Assembly (NCBI GenBank): GCA_011009095.1
Contig: VTPC01004338.1
Location: 92,986 to 156,985 of the forward strand
Length of the DNA stretch: 64,000 nucleotides
Direction of reading: 5' to 3'
Source of the DNA: Ignelater luminosus
Taxonomy: Eukaryota; Arthropoda; Insecta; Coleoptera; Elateridae
Shown here: positions 1-11,291 of the stretch, in pieces
Layout of the letters: each line of letters starts with the position of its first letter
How positions within the stretch are numbered: the stretch's first letter is position 1
Program-made: the position numbers and the translations under genes
The notes under the pieces: model-generated
The model's input: the letters and a program-made list of their open reading frames with translations, nothing else
What the model was told of the DNA's origin: nothing
Databases searched by the model: none

Positions 1-2345
1 ATGAGAAATACATGAGAAATCGATGAATGATACATGATTTTGTTAGTTGCTAGGGATCTTGATATTAAATTTGCTATACAGGGTATAGCATAAGTTTTAA
101 ATCGCACTTGTGCCTGTGCTTTGAGTGTGTTTGCAAATTTTTTCGACACCGTTAAACAGAAAACATGTAATTTATTTTCTAATTAAAATCGAGGCGTTTT
201 AAAAATACTTCAAGTGTCTACTCCGTTAACTTTTTAATACCATTTCTTGTAAAGCGAATTAGGGCGATTTACAAAGGTGTTTTATTGCGAATTTTAACGA
301 ATTAGCAATTTATATTACTAGCGTCGATAAAATATTAAAAGCTTTGCAGTAAATGAAGCAATTTTTAAGCCGAGAGAGTTTAAACATGAACTTGTAGGAG
401 ACGGATAAAGATAAATTACTTTTAAGCTGCAAATGTAATTAATTTTAACTGCAATGTGAGCGCACGAAAACCTATTACGGCTCAGTGTAGTTTAGTTTCA
501 ATAAAAGTCAATTAAATTTCCTAATTAAATCCTTGTATGCGTATATATTGTATAAGGCACAGAAATGGAACCAATTCCAAGCCGGGACACAATTATTACA
601 CTCTCACCATTTCAATTACAACTTCGAATTACTTTTCAGACTCTTTTTTAATAAGACTCGGAACACATCTGCAGGGACTCTACACTGCTTTGTAAAAAAT
701 GGGCCTTAGAAAATTCTTGCACTTTTATTCTTTCAAGTTTTTTTTGAATAATAAAGGAAAAGAAACTTGTTGTTGCAAATGTATTCGTAGCTTTATAATA
801 CTGGTTTTAGTTAATATAAAAAACCTTTTTAACAAATGAATAGAAAGAATAACGCTTGAGAAATGCAATTAACTCTGTAAAAAGAATAAAACTGGTAACT
901 GCATTAAAAATTCTGCAGCAATTATAGGATTATTAAAGAAATTTAATTAATACTATAAATGCCAACATATTTCTCTTAAAGAAATCGAAAACAAACGTCG
1001 CAGGGAGGAATTCGCTGCATTCACATTTTGTTTGTCAAATAAAATTGTCGAGAGCAAGAAGGAGAGAGAGCATTGGGACCAAATGCTTTTAAGACTTTAA
1101 TTTAGAATTTTGCACACATTTTAGTGAAATTGCCGAGCATAATTACGTCTGCAGTACATTTTCAGACAAACCTGAATCGAAATGAGTCTCCGTGAGGTCG
1201 TGAAATGTTAACACAACTTAAATAAACAATAAAAATTTTAAATCCCGAAAAAAGTCCTAAATTAATGTGGTAATTAATTTTTTTATTCGCATTTGTTTCT
1301 TTGCATTATGTGAAGTAGAGAATACATTTGAAGAGCGAGATGGTCTATAATATAACTTTAATTAATTTGAAGCGCGGGATGTGGCGGCATAACTGTCGCC
1401 CATACGTCTACCGAGTGTTTCTGGCTGGAATTTAATTAGCTAATTAGAGTAATTAGTTAAACTTAACTTCATACATGCGAACAGCAAGTATTCGTGGTGG
1501 TTACTGCTTTATGTTGTTGAAATGCGAGTGACGGGTGATTCAGAAACAATTCAGAGAGAAGGTAGCGGTAATTTAGATAAACATATTTCATGATGCTCGA
1601 AATTTCACTACTATGACGTCAGAGGGTTTTTATTATTTTATCAAGTTAATTTGTTTCCTTTTGTTAAGAGTACTTAACTGAAAACCAGAGTGGTTTTGAA
1701 ACAAGAGCATGTAAAATATTGTTCTTATTAAAAAGGGAGATGCTTTATCACCTTTGAGGGAATTCATTAAAGACTGTAATGTAATATACGTCCTTACGGT
1801 ACGTGACGTAGCCGGAGTCGACTCCGGGTTATACAAAGTAATCACAAACTTTTATCTAACATCAGGGCAGGAGACGCGAGATCAATTTCATTTCTTAATA
1901 TTATATAGGGATCGTGACCGACCGAAGAACGGGCGAAATACCCTATTGCCGGGAACTGACGTTATTAAATCCGAAATGAAAAATTGGATAGTTTAAAATT
2001 GGATGGCTGCATATAACTGTTGAAAGAATTATGTACTTAACTCGTTTATGGCGTCTGCTTCCAATAGATTCTATCTATAAGATGAATACAGTTTTTCTTC
2101 AACATTAAACAATTTAATTTTGTTTCCAAACAATCTCAGTTTTATTAAATTTGGAACCGATACTTCTTTATTTTGTTTGGCAGTGTCGTTTCCTTGAAAA
2201 AATACGAACCTTCCACAAAGTCTTCCATTTAGTAAAACTGAGTAAATTTTCTACATCTTTGATAACGTAGCGTAATTGACTCAAAGATATTATTAGTATC
2301 AGGGAATTGTGTTATTTGTGGCTAAAACGTTTGTGAAACATCGAA
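1..2345. other. AT-rich non-coding DNA
   Basis: No recognisable gene, transposon domain or RNA gene was seen. An 80-codon open frame at 1754-1996 (+) has no motif I recognise and no splice or codon evidence, so it is not called. Homeodomain-type TAATTAG sites cluster at 1433-1456 and are listed separately. Confidence 0.6.
1433..1456. promoter_or_regulatory. Cluster of three TAATTAG homeodomain-type sites
   Basis: TAATTAG begins at 1433, 1441 and 1450, giving three copies of the 7-mer in 24 bp at 8-9 bp spacing on the same strand. TAATTA is the classic core bound by Antennapedia/engrailed-class homeodomains (family knowledge). In AT-rich DNA single copies are common, but three same-strand copies including the flanking G are less so. 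Whether the site is used is inference. Confidence 0.3.
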
Positions 2346-2408
2346 GGCATTCCACAGGGTGTGACCTAAGGACCAGTATCACTTAATTTTATTAGATATT
2401 ATGTTATA
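2346..2408 (+). pseudogene. Scrap of a non-LTR reverse transcriptase (GIPQG motif)
   Basis: Twenty-one codons read GIPQG, then a stop, then GPVSLNF. This matches the reverse-transcriptase motif written G(I/V)[11 protein letters not shown] in Jockey/CR1-class LINEs. No clear upstream or downstream RT motif could be joined to it. A GCTGATGAT (ADD-like) triplet series near 2676 lies too far away to be the paired catalytic motif unless there was an insertion. The assignment rests on one short motif and could be chance. Confidence 0.28.
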
Positions 2409-3979
2409 CAGAAAACGTAGTCTTTGATGATCTAGTAGTTAATCATTTTAAATTTTGTAGCATTGGCGTTTGAAAACATTGAAGTAACATATTTTGGATT
2501 GAGTTTGTTTAAGTTTCAGTCACCTTAACAATACATGTCTGCTATAGTATGCTATTTGCACTTGTAGCTTAGGGTTTTTAAATTCGTATTCAGAACAATA
2601 TTCAGATGTAATTTCGCATGGCGAAAAAAAACATTTGAATTGATAAATGATGCAAAAATCTTGAGTACTGATAACTGCTGATGATATATGTCACCTTTAA
2701 TTACCCATCCCTTCTGATGTAATATCTAGTTTTCAAGAATTATGTAAACTAAGATCGTATTTAATATCGAACTATTCTTCGAAAAGATATCTACTCTACG
2801 TAACGGACTAAAGAAGTACTAGAAACGAAAAATCAACTGACAAGTCAGCAGATTGAGAATACAAGTTGAAAACGTACTGATTCACACCAAAGACTGCATT
2901 GGGAAATTATTAGAAAATATTGCAAGGATTATAAATCATTGTTTTTGGGCTTGGTTAGAAAGAATTGCAAAAGGTACTGTCTATAGGCTAAGTAACTAAA
3001 ATGTTTAGTGATAGCTCTTTTAGCAAACGACATGCTATTTCTCTGATATAACAAAACTGTAATGCTGTCGTTGGCTGTAAGAGTGAAGTTGTAACTACTG
3101 AATTCTTCAAGATTTTCCAATAGTGTAAAAGAGTTTTCCCTCTTCAGTTGTTGATCTTACATCACTACTGCTATTTCTTGTAAATTTTTTTCTACAAGCG
3201 TTTTCTTTTTACTCAGGATACCTTCTTGTAACTGATTATAAATTGACTTTTTCAATTTGTAAGTTGGTGCTGGCATACATGATCTTCCAAACCATCTGAA
3301 TCTACCCTACATATATTAGATCCCATCCCAAACAGATCTAATGGTGGTTGAGAAGGCTCAATATCGACTGTTGTGTACAGGGCTTCTGTGTTTTGAAGTT
3401 TATTGAGCATCCTGTTAAGAGGAAATATGCAGTTATCTTGTCAATTCTAAAAAATAGAGTCTACATGAACTCAAAAAGTTGGAAACATCTTAAAAGTGAG
3501 GTCTAAATTTTAAACTTTAAGCTTTTGAAAAGTTTGACATTCATATGAGTTTCTTGTTTACTGATACTCTTTGAAAGCTATTAAGATCCAAATATAAAAG
3601 AGAGCTATATTTGAATGACTGACAAGTGGGTCTAACAGTCAAACGTAGTTTAGGAACAAATCACCCCAAACCCAAGCTTTCTGCTGTCTTTTGTTAACTT
3701 CAAGTCTTTAACGCTTATTCTGTATGTGTATGCTGTGATGTCATATTTATTGTAGTATAGATGAAGAGTGTAAAACTTTCTTTAAACAAAGATGGCTATA
3801 CAAGAGTGGCCGTCTGTCTCGACAGAAACTAGTCATTTGTATATCTTCTCAATGAAATGAGGGTCATTGCAGTGTTTCTTAGAGAAATCTTCTTGACCGG
3901 ACTGGACTTGTTTAGCCTCGAAGTCTGTGGGTATGTTGGACCCTATATGACCTTGAAAAAGCTTGAAATTTTGAATTTT
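2409..3979. other. Non-coding DNA, nothing recognised
   Basis: AT-rich sequence with short open frames only (for example 63 codons on the minus strand at 2929-3120). No domain, RNA gene or clear repeat was recognised. Confidence 0.5.
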
Positions 3980-4047
3980 TATAGGGCTCGAACTTGGGAC
4001 CTTTGGTTAGTTAGACCAATGTGCTAACCAACTGAGCTGCCAGATCG
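3980..4047 (-). pseudogene. tRNA-like sequence (pseudo-tRNA or SINE head)
   Basis: Read on the minus strand, this has an A-box-like AGCTCAGTTGG. It is followed by a perfect 5-bp anticodon stem (TTGGT/ACCAA) around the 7-nt loop CTAACTA, which would give anticodon AAC (Val). A B-box-like AGTTCGAGCC follows. The T-stem pairs poorly and the expected acceptor-stem partner is missing at the 3' side, so it is not a working tRNA. It is either a decayed tRNA copy or the head of a tRNA-derived SINE. Overall it resembles insect isoleucine/valine-type tRNAs. Confidence 0.5.
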
Positions 4048-4102
4048 TTGTACAAAAATAAATATATTCTTATACATATAAATTTTTTACTGATGGTTGT
4101 CA

Positions 4103-4150
4103 GGCCTGGTAGCTTAATTGAGTGGGTGTTACAGGTTTGAGTCTTCTTTG
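4103..4150 (+). repeat. Second, shortened tRNA-like Pol III module
   Basis: The plus strand carries GGTAGCTTAATTGAG (A-box-like), then after a short gap GGTTTGAGTC (B-box-like). The anticodon arm is missing or collapsed. It lies about 60 bp from the minus-strand tRNA-like sequence and faces away from it. This is probably a SINE remnant, but no body or tail could be defined. Confidence 0.25.
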
Positions 4151-6890
4151 AGATTGAAGATTTTTCTATAGGTATTGATTTTGTAGAAATGAAAACATGC
4201 CCGACTTTTCCTTACTATTGTTTATCATCGAGTTGGTAAATTACATAGTAGTAATCAGATCCAAGAGTTGTTATGCATGCTATATTGACGAACGTTTCTC
4301 ATGGAACGCAATGAGGAGTCTTCAATACGATCTAATGAGCTTACACAGTTTACCTGTTATTGTTGCAGGTTTTCATTAGTATTAACATGCTAATTTAGGT
4401 GATCATCTATTTATATTCAATTTGAGTAACAAATCAGTATATTGCAGAAAGATTCATTCTTGAAAAGCTTTAGTCGAGTGAGTTTTGAAATACTAAAATT
4501 CCTCTTCTTCCGGCAAGAAATTGATTGCCAATATAACTTAACAAGCACACCATTAAATCGTCCCTGATTGAAAGAATGGGCTAATAATTGTCATCTTCTT
4601 TATTGTTTTCTGAATTGATGTGGTCTATCACTCTTCATTTCATGAATGCGTAATGTCATTCGACTAGCTTTCTCTGTTCGTTATGTGGGAACTTTAAGTT
4701 ATCTTAGCTTGTTAAACTTACAAATAGTTTCTGGTCTTGAGTTAAAATTATACAATTAAAATTTCCTCATTGTGGTTCATAAGAAAGTCCATAAATAATT
4801 CCAACAGAAAGAGAGAGTATAAGTTTGATTTACTTAAAATGTAACTCATCTGTTTATGACTTGGCAGCACAGATTTATTGACAAGTGACAGAAAGAACAA
4901 TCCGTGGAAAGATGTGAGCGGGCTTGTATTAATTTGTTTCCTTCTAAGCATCTGGTAACTTGGTGAGTCACAATAAATCAAATGGGGTCAGATTCATCAA
5001 AATGCAGCAAAACCTTTTTGGCTTACTTGGAAATATGAATTAACGCTTTCCATTGCTGTAAGTTCTAGATATACATGTAGTTATGTATACCTACTGCCTA
5101 GGGAAAAGTCTAGAAATTGATTGTCATTGATTTGGTTCGATCCTAGAATAAGTCAAAAGAAAATGTTGCTAGAAATACTGATTTAGAATCCAATGCAGCA
5201 TCATAAAGTATATTTGGCCCAATTAAAGCAAAAAGCACTGATATTTAAAGACCTATTCTATTTTATCAACATTGTTTATTCAGGAATTTTAATTCTGATT
5301 TTAATTGAATAGATTTTAATTTGGCTTACTTTGGATTCAGTATTGATTCTGTGACAAGTGTCATCTTGGTGTAGCCAGTCGATTTAGCTAGACTCTCATT
5401 CGTCAGCAATAAAGACGTCATGGGTGAGCGCTGTTGGGCTCTTGTGTCTCTATTGATAAACTTACCGTCCATCCTTAGGTAAGTATAGCCAACATCGCCC
5501 AACAGTAATATTTTAGCTGTAGATTGTAATATGTATCATTGTGGTCTATGTTTTGTCTTACATCGTGAGCAGTTTCCTCTTTTAGTAAAGTTGTTTCCAA
5601 TCCATTCAGTCTCTTGTTTGGATAAGATTTAGATCTTCTTGCTAAAGCTGAAGTTAAATAAACTTTCCTTCTGCTGTAACTTATATGCAAGCTATTACAC
5701 ATATATGTTTGCGGACAAAGCGTAATCAGGTGACCAAAATCACATCTTTAGTTCTTTTTCCGATGACCTTTTGGCAATCAACCTAAATGTAATACTGTTT
5801 ATTGTAGTTACACTGTTTACATGTCTAATTTCAAGAAAGCTCGTAATTTTAGCGAGAGCTGCCCTACCACACTTTCGTTCTATAAATGGCTAATGTAAGT
5901 AATTCCCTCCTACTCCCTACAGGTAAAATATCTAACTTAGATTTATAAACAATCGTTTTCTTTTCTTTCTCCAGAATATTAGTCATTCTTCTAATTGCTA
6001 CCAAAGAATATCTAAAAATATCTTCAAACTGTAAGGGTAGTCATGTTCAGGTAGACTAGACCTTCTAGGAGTCTTCTATTGAAAGCCTTTCGATTTGCTA
6101 AAGATACTTAAAAGATGAAAGATCCATTATGCATCGTACAGAGACATAATGTTATCGATGAGTTTAGTTACTTGGTCTTCCAGAAGATCCTTCAGTTCAG
6201 TAGCTTTAAATGGTTTTCAATACCTAATTCGTTGTTAGAACAGCTTTCATTAGAACTACTGTAAGGTATTTCTTTTTTAATTGGCTTCTAGACGTTTAAT
6301 CAAATAATTGTTTGGTAAAGATGTTGAAGCTGCATTCAGCAGCACTTAGTTTAAATGTCACCTAATTTACAATGTTTTTAGTAACTTTAAACATGTGCGC
6401 ATGTTTCTCAAAATACAATCCAACGGTTTTAATCTTAATAGTATTAAATAAACAGAAAAATCAGTTTTGAAATTGCAATGAAAAGGCCAAAAGCTAAAAC
6501 AAAATAATTTTCTTGTGTCATCTATTTCCCTTAGTCCAACTTACTCAATGCATTTTGGTACCAAAGTTAGATCATTTTTTCGGCCTTCTATTTTTTCTGT
6601 CACTATATCAGTGCTAGTTTGGCAGTTCTTGTCTCTTTTCTGTTATAGTTTAGCGCCAACAAGTTGCTTGGAATTCAACTTTTAATTTATCTACGGCACG
6701 TGTTTCATTCGTAATGTTAAGTAAATGATTCTCAAGTTTTAATATCATGGTCCTGAAGTCCTTCTATCAGTTTTTTCTTTACATGAGAAACTACATTATT
6801 GTAACATTTTTTAACGTTCTTTTGGTTTGTCTCAAGTTTGAATATTAGTAGAACAAATGTCTTAGTAATGTCTAATAGAACCTTAAAAAT
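4151..6890. other. Non-coding DNA, nothing recognised
   Basis: AT-rich sequence without a recognisable gene or transposon domain. A B-box-like GGTTCGATCC occurs at about 5134 without a convincing A box. Open frames at 4748-4981 and 5475-5702 (both minus) show no known motif. Confidence 0.5.
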
Positions 6891-6892
6891 AA

Positions 6893-6988
6893 AACATGAC
6901 AATCAGTTATCCTATTAGGTCTTGAGTGCCTCAAAGTTCAATTTTGAGCCCACAGTTGTATATCGTGTATGCTGCGGATATTTTAAGA
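6893..6988 (+). pseudogene. Jockey-like reverse transcriptase scrap
   Basis: One reading frame gives about 32 codons. They include SYPIRS, a stop, then VPQSSILSPQLYIVYAADIL. This aligns with the Jockey-clade RT segment whose family form is [24 protein letters not shown]; the YxADIL ending is typical of Jockey rather than CR1. The glycine before VPQ has become a stop. Downstream sequence to about 7200 has only faint possible similarity, and the catalytic FADD motif was not found. This is an old 5'- and 3'-truncated LINE fragment. Confidence 0.5.
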
Positions 6989-7859
6989 CAAAGAAAATGC
7001 TTTCTACATCGTTAGTATTATTGCAGCCTAATTACCGGAGTTTTATCTACAGTGCTTGTATTGTCTCACAAGTGATATGTATCACATTCCAATAATACAA
7101 AATTGGTGTTGCCTTTTTATTTATAAGATCTACGTCCCTACGAACTTGTTTCACAAAAAAGTTTGGACGTTGGCTGGCTGAATATGGAAAACCGTTAGAA
7201 GCTTCACTTGGAAGGGTATAGATATGCTACTCTCCAAAAAATTCTTGTCTTTAAATTGAGATTTGAGACTTAAGTGTACTCCGAGGATATTCGATATAAT
7301 TATATGCTTATTGTGCGTTATCGGATCCCGCTTTGCTTTTTGTCTTCTAGTATTACTATTTATTTATGGTTCCCCAGTTAAACATGAAATTCTGCCTTTA
7401 TTAATTATTTAATAAAGGCAATTAATAATAATAATATCAAGATATATTTAGAATACTGAAATTCCACATTGCAATTATCATATCAGAATTTCCTTGTATT
7501 TCTTGGCATTTTATCTCAATAAGTGAAATTGACAAAAGTAGGTTTTTGTGTAGTCATTGGTATTTACTGTGACAGTAAAACAGGCTTCCATATTTTTAAA
7601 TTCTTATACATAAATAAGTACTGATTAAAGATAGCAAGTGATCAGAATGTAGCAATTATCAACAACACATTTAAGAAGATTTACACGCTGAAACTTATAA
7701 ATACAATTTGGCTATATTTTCTGATTGATTAACCAATTGGAAGCTATCCTGGAATTACATCATTTCGACATTTCCATTTTCAATAAGTAACTGAATTTAA
7801 CCCTTAACATATAAAGAGCTTCTACTTTAGATGCCATGAATCTTGTGCCTGCTATACAT
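6989..7859. other. Non-coding DNA with one hairpin
   Basis: AT-rich. The only structure is a perfect 10-bp inverted repeat at 7393-7420 (TGCCTTTATT / AATAAAGGCA, 8-nt loop). Confidence 0.5.
7393..7420. repeat. Perfect 10-bp hairpin
   Basis: TGCCTTTATT at 7393-7402 and its exact reverse complement at 7411-7420, with an 8-nt loop. It is followed by TAA-rich simple sequence. It could be a MITE remnant or chance in AT-rich DNA. Confidence 0.4.
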
Positions 7860-9290
7860 CGTTTCTAAGACACGATACACTGGTTTGCACTTGCATCGCC
7901 ATCCCTGGCTTTAATTAACATCCTTCTCAAGTAATCTTCTAGAGCTGGAGAGAAAAGGGGGTGTGTAGGCACTTGCGAAATTAATGACAAGTGTGGGGGG
8001 ATTCAAGAATAATGAACATACGTACACCTGCTACTAAACAAAGAGACGGCTTGTTTGAGCTCGCGCTATCATCGTAATTAGAAAACGCTTTTGCCGCTGC
8101 TTTTTCGACGACTCAGCTTTTTATATCGAGCAAATTTCCGAAGCACTAATGTCTAGGTTGTAATGCTGATGGCAGTTGCATTATCTCTGGCGGTGCTATT
8201 TTTATTTTCAACAAGCAAACATTTAAGATAGAAAATAATTATTATTACTAGTATAAAGATAATTCTTGCACGGAAGCGTTTGTGAATTAATTTGTTTGTT
8301 AACAATTTCCATTTCCCTAGAAAGTGTCTGGTTGTGCCTTACTATAGTGACACAAATAAATATTAATGTGATTTTATACTTACAGTTATTATTCCAATTA
8401 TTCTAAGGTTATTGTTTTAAATAACAGACGTGCAGAAAATAGAGGTATAAACGAGTACTTGTATGGAGGTAATCGTGTGTCGAGTTGGTTTTTGTCAACT
8501 ACAAAGTACAATTAACTATGTTTTGGTGGCATTTATCGGTCGCGCAATCAAGCATACGCGTAATACATAATTCAAACACACCTTTCAAACGGGCAGGAAG
8601 TGCACAGGGAGGTTTTAGTAATAAAAGCGTCCTGGCTAATGGAATAGGATTGCATCGGGGTTGGAGCGTGTCCGACCCGTGATCGACTGAGCCAGGCTAT
8701 CTGTGTTATTGTTACCGTGTCTCATGTCACACCAGAGCAAACCGAATTGACAATTTTCCGCGCGGTTTCTTTTCGTACCCGGGGCAGAAAACAGAAAATA
8801 GGAGGCTTGTCACAAAATAGGTTTCTGTTGGAAAGGACTCAGATAACGAAATAGAGACTTATAGTAGGAGTTATTCAGAATTTGCCTGTCTGCTGTGAAA
8901 GTTTATACTTTTAGCGGTTTCGGGTTTCTCCTTTTTTCAATTTGGCGTGATAACGACACCAGAGAAGCCGACGAACAAATATTGTCGAAGACAAAAAAGC
9001 GCGACCGCGAAATTTGCAAGCGTGCTCGCCGGGCAGCGCAAAAAAGCTTGAAACAAATTAAAACTCCTGTGTATCTCAGCAGCATTGCAGTACGCATCAG
9101 TTTCCTTATTTAAAGGCAGTGTTTTCATTGGCCGTTGGAATTGCTCCACAAATGAGGCGAAAAATAAGCTGTTTTCGGGGGTGAGTGCCGGCGTTGGGCG
9201 AGCAACGGCACTTTTAATGCCTTTCGACCAATTGCAATCTAATCCAAACCTTTCAAAAGCAATCACGGGAATCTTAAAAAGCAATTGAAG
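7860..9290. promoter_or_regulatory. GC-elevated TE-free block, candidate regulatory DNA
   Basis: Base composition is clearly less AT-biased than the flanks and CpG is frequent, mainly at 7860-8170 and 8460-9290. Because stops are rare in such DNA, open frames overlap on both strands (65 codons + at 8485-8682; 72 codons + at 8895-9113; 115 codons - at 8937-9284). None shows a recognisable domain, signal peptide or splice structure. I therefore read the block as conserved non-coding or regulatory DNA rather than a gene; this is inference. Confidence 0.3.
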
Positions 9291-9744
9291 CCAAGTATCG
9301 AAGTTAATCGAATAGTATCGATCCCTCTAGGCAATTCTCGCTCTAGTTCACCCCAATCTACAGATGCCCTTGCAGCAAACTCTAATCCTAACTTTAGTAG
9401 TCCTGCCGACAACTTGTCACTTTGAGCCAATTTAAAAAACGTAAAGAAAATTTTAACCCCGTATTCATCAACTACGCAACTAATTTTCACTCAAGTTTAA
9501 ACTCGAACGTGTCCTTGCTTTATTCTTTGCAGTACAAGGAAAAAAAAAGTAGAACAATCTGAAACGTTCATTTCCAGTTTCGCAAATCGAAAATTTGCAT
9601 TTGTTTGAATTCGAAAGCCTAAAATGGACGTATTTGAGGGAACTGTAAAATAACAGAAATATAAACCGAATAACCAGGGTAGGTAAGTGGATATCGGAGA
9701 CGTATGGGTCCGCGGGGCACGGTAGGAACAGCGTTCACTTTCGG
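9291..9744. other. Non-coding DNA, nothing recognised
   Basis: No gene or repeat recognised. The last 60 bases become GC-richer as they approach the TATA-box candidate at 9745. Confidence 0.45.
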
Positions 9745-9800
9745 TATAAAAGGTTTCCGCTCCAAATTCTCTCAGATCTCGGTTTGCTCTTACACAAATG
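9745..9800 (+). promoter_or_regulatory. Candidate TATA/Inr core promoter
   Basis: TATAAAAGG starts at 9745, and an initiator-like TCAGAT has its A at 9774, which places the TATA at -29, the normal metazoan geometry. An ATG in good insect context (ACAAATGG) follows at 9798, only 24 nt downstream of the predicted start. It opens an 8-codon frame (MALRIALV, then a stop). If real, this would be a short first exon or a short leader frame, but no convincing splice donor was found. The initiator deviates from TCAGT, so confidence is low. Confidence 0.3.
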
Positions 9801-11291
9801 GCTTTACGTATTGCATTAGTTTAGTCAATGTCCCCGCACTCAGGAAACTTTTACAAACTCTCTGCCTTCTTTAACTATCCGTATAAAGCGGAGCAATTTT
9901 CGAAGAGTAGTCAAATATTCGGTATATCGAACATTCTTTTAAAAACGGAAATCATTTGCATCTGATTGATCTGCAACCGATCATACTGAAAATGACTTAT
10001 AATGGCAATTGATCTTATAAGACTTTTATTAATGATAACTGCTGTTTCTTAACTTTTAACGAAAGGAAAAGCAAAAAGTCTTAATCAATTGCAATATGAT
10101 AAGAGGTAACTGAAAATAGAAAACGCTATAGTAGTAAAGAAAACAAAATATTAAACTTGACTATATAATAAATTAAAGTTCAACGTTGTCACAGCGTGGA
10201 AACTAGTTTTTGGTGACTTTCGCCATCAAGAATTCGTTACTTTTGGTAACAGAAAACGCCAGAAAGAGTTTTATAAGGTATACATAGGAAGTAGGTATAC
10301 AATTGCAAGCTGCACAATAGATTTACTTAGGTTAGGCTATTGAATTTCCCCTAAACAAGGATTCATATCGTTAACAAAGGGACTGATGTAGTTAGTTAGA
10401 GTTCTGCAGGTTTTATTGACATAACGTCACGTCGTGTCACATGTTACTAATCATTAAATGATCTTTTGGGTCAGACCCTCAAATGGTACGATTACAAAAT
10501 ATTCTGCAACAAGTAAGTCTACCGATGTATGATATTTTTTACATATAAATTTTACTTACGGCCTCTTACTTATTTTAAAATAAAAATTGATTGGTACTTA
10601 AGCTTAAGTCAGATTTACTAATTGCTTACCTTGAGGATAGCCTGGAAATCAGAAGGCTAAATTCTAATTGCTTGAAATTTAGAAATTATTCTAGGAGATC
10701 TAAGCGACCCTAAATATAAACCTTAGAAAAACAACGTCAAATTTGTTAGTCCTTTTTGTCGCTTCAGGTGAGACGTCGAATATAAATAGTTTCTGATTTT
10801 AGTTTTCAATCTGTAAGTCACCATAGTAACAAACAAAACAACCTCTTTCTGTATTAGTTAATTACAAAACACGACGTTAATCACTGTCTTAAAATGCCAT
10901 TAAATTATTCGACACGCATTTGATATCAAAGCCTATCCAGTCCTAAGGATCTTTAGAATATTTTGTTGTACCAAAAGACCTTAATTCTGATCATAACACT
11001 GTTTTGATATTTCATGTGTCAACCGATACCAATTACAATTTTATATTGATTAAGTCGCTTCTATTACGTTTCCGTGGAAATATTTCTTTAGTTTTAGTCT
11101 TCAAAGTTCTAGCAATTCACTCTTCTTCTAGTATTGATATACTAATGCTTTTACTGCTATTTGATACTGGATCCACATTACTTTGCAGTTGCTAGGCACA
11201 TACTTGATCTCGTATTTAGATGTTGTTTTTCTGTAAGGGACTGATAGTCTTCCTTGTTTTATATAGAATGTTTGAGGACAACCAATAGAAA
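9801..11291. other. Non-coding DNA, nothing recognised
   Basis: AT-rich sequence without recognisable coding or repeat structure. Confidence 0.5.

Noticed and set aside
2676-2690. ADD-like codons after the GIPQG scrap
   Set aside because: About 110 codons from the GIPQG motif instead of the usual 25-35, and surrounding residues do not fit RT.
5120-5150. B-box-like GGTTCGATCC
   Set aside because: No A box at the right distance and no tRNA stems.
8937-9284. 115-codon minus-strand open frame
   Set aside because: It overlaps other open frames on both strands in GC-elevated DNA and has no domain, signal peptide or splice context, so chance openness is more likely.
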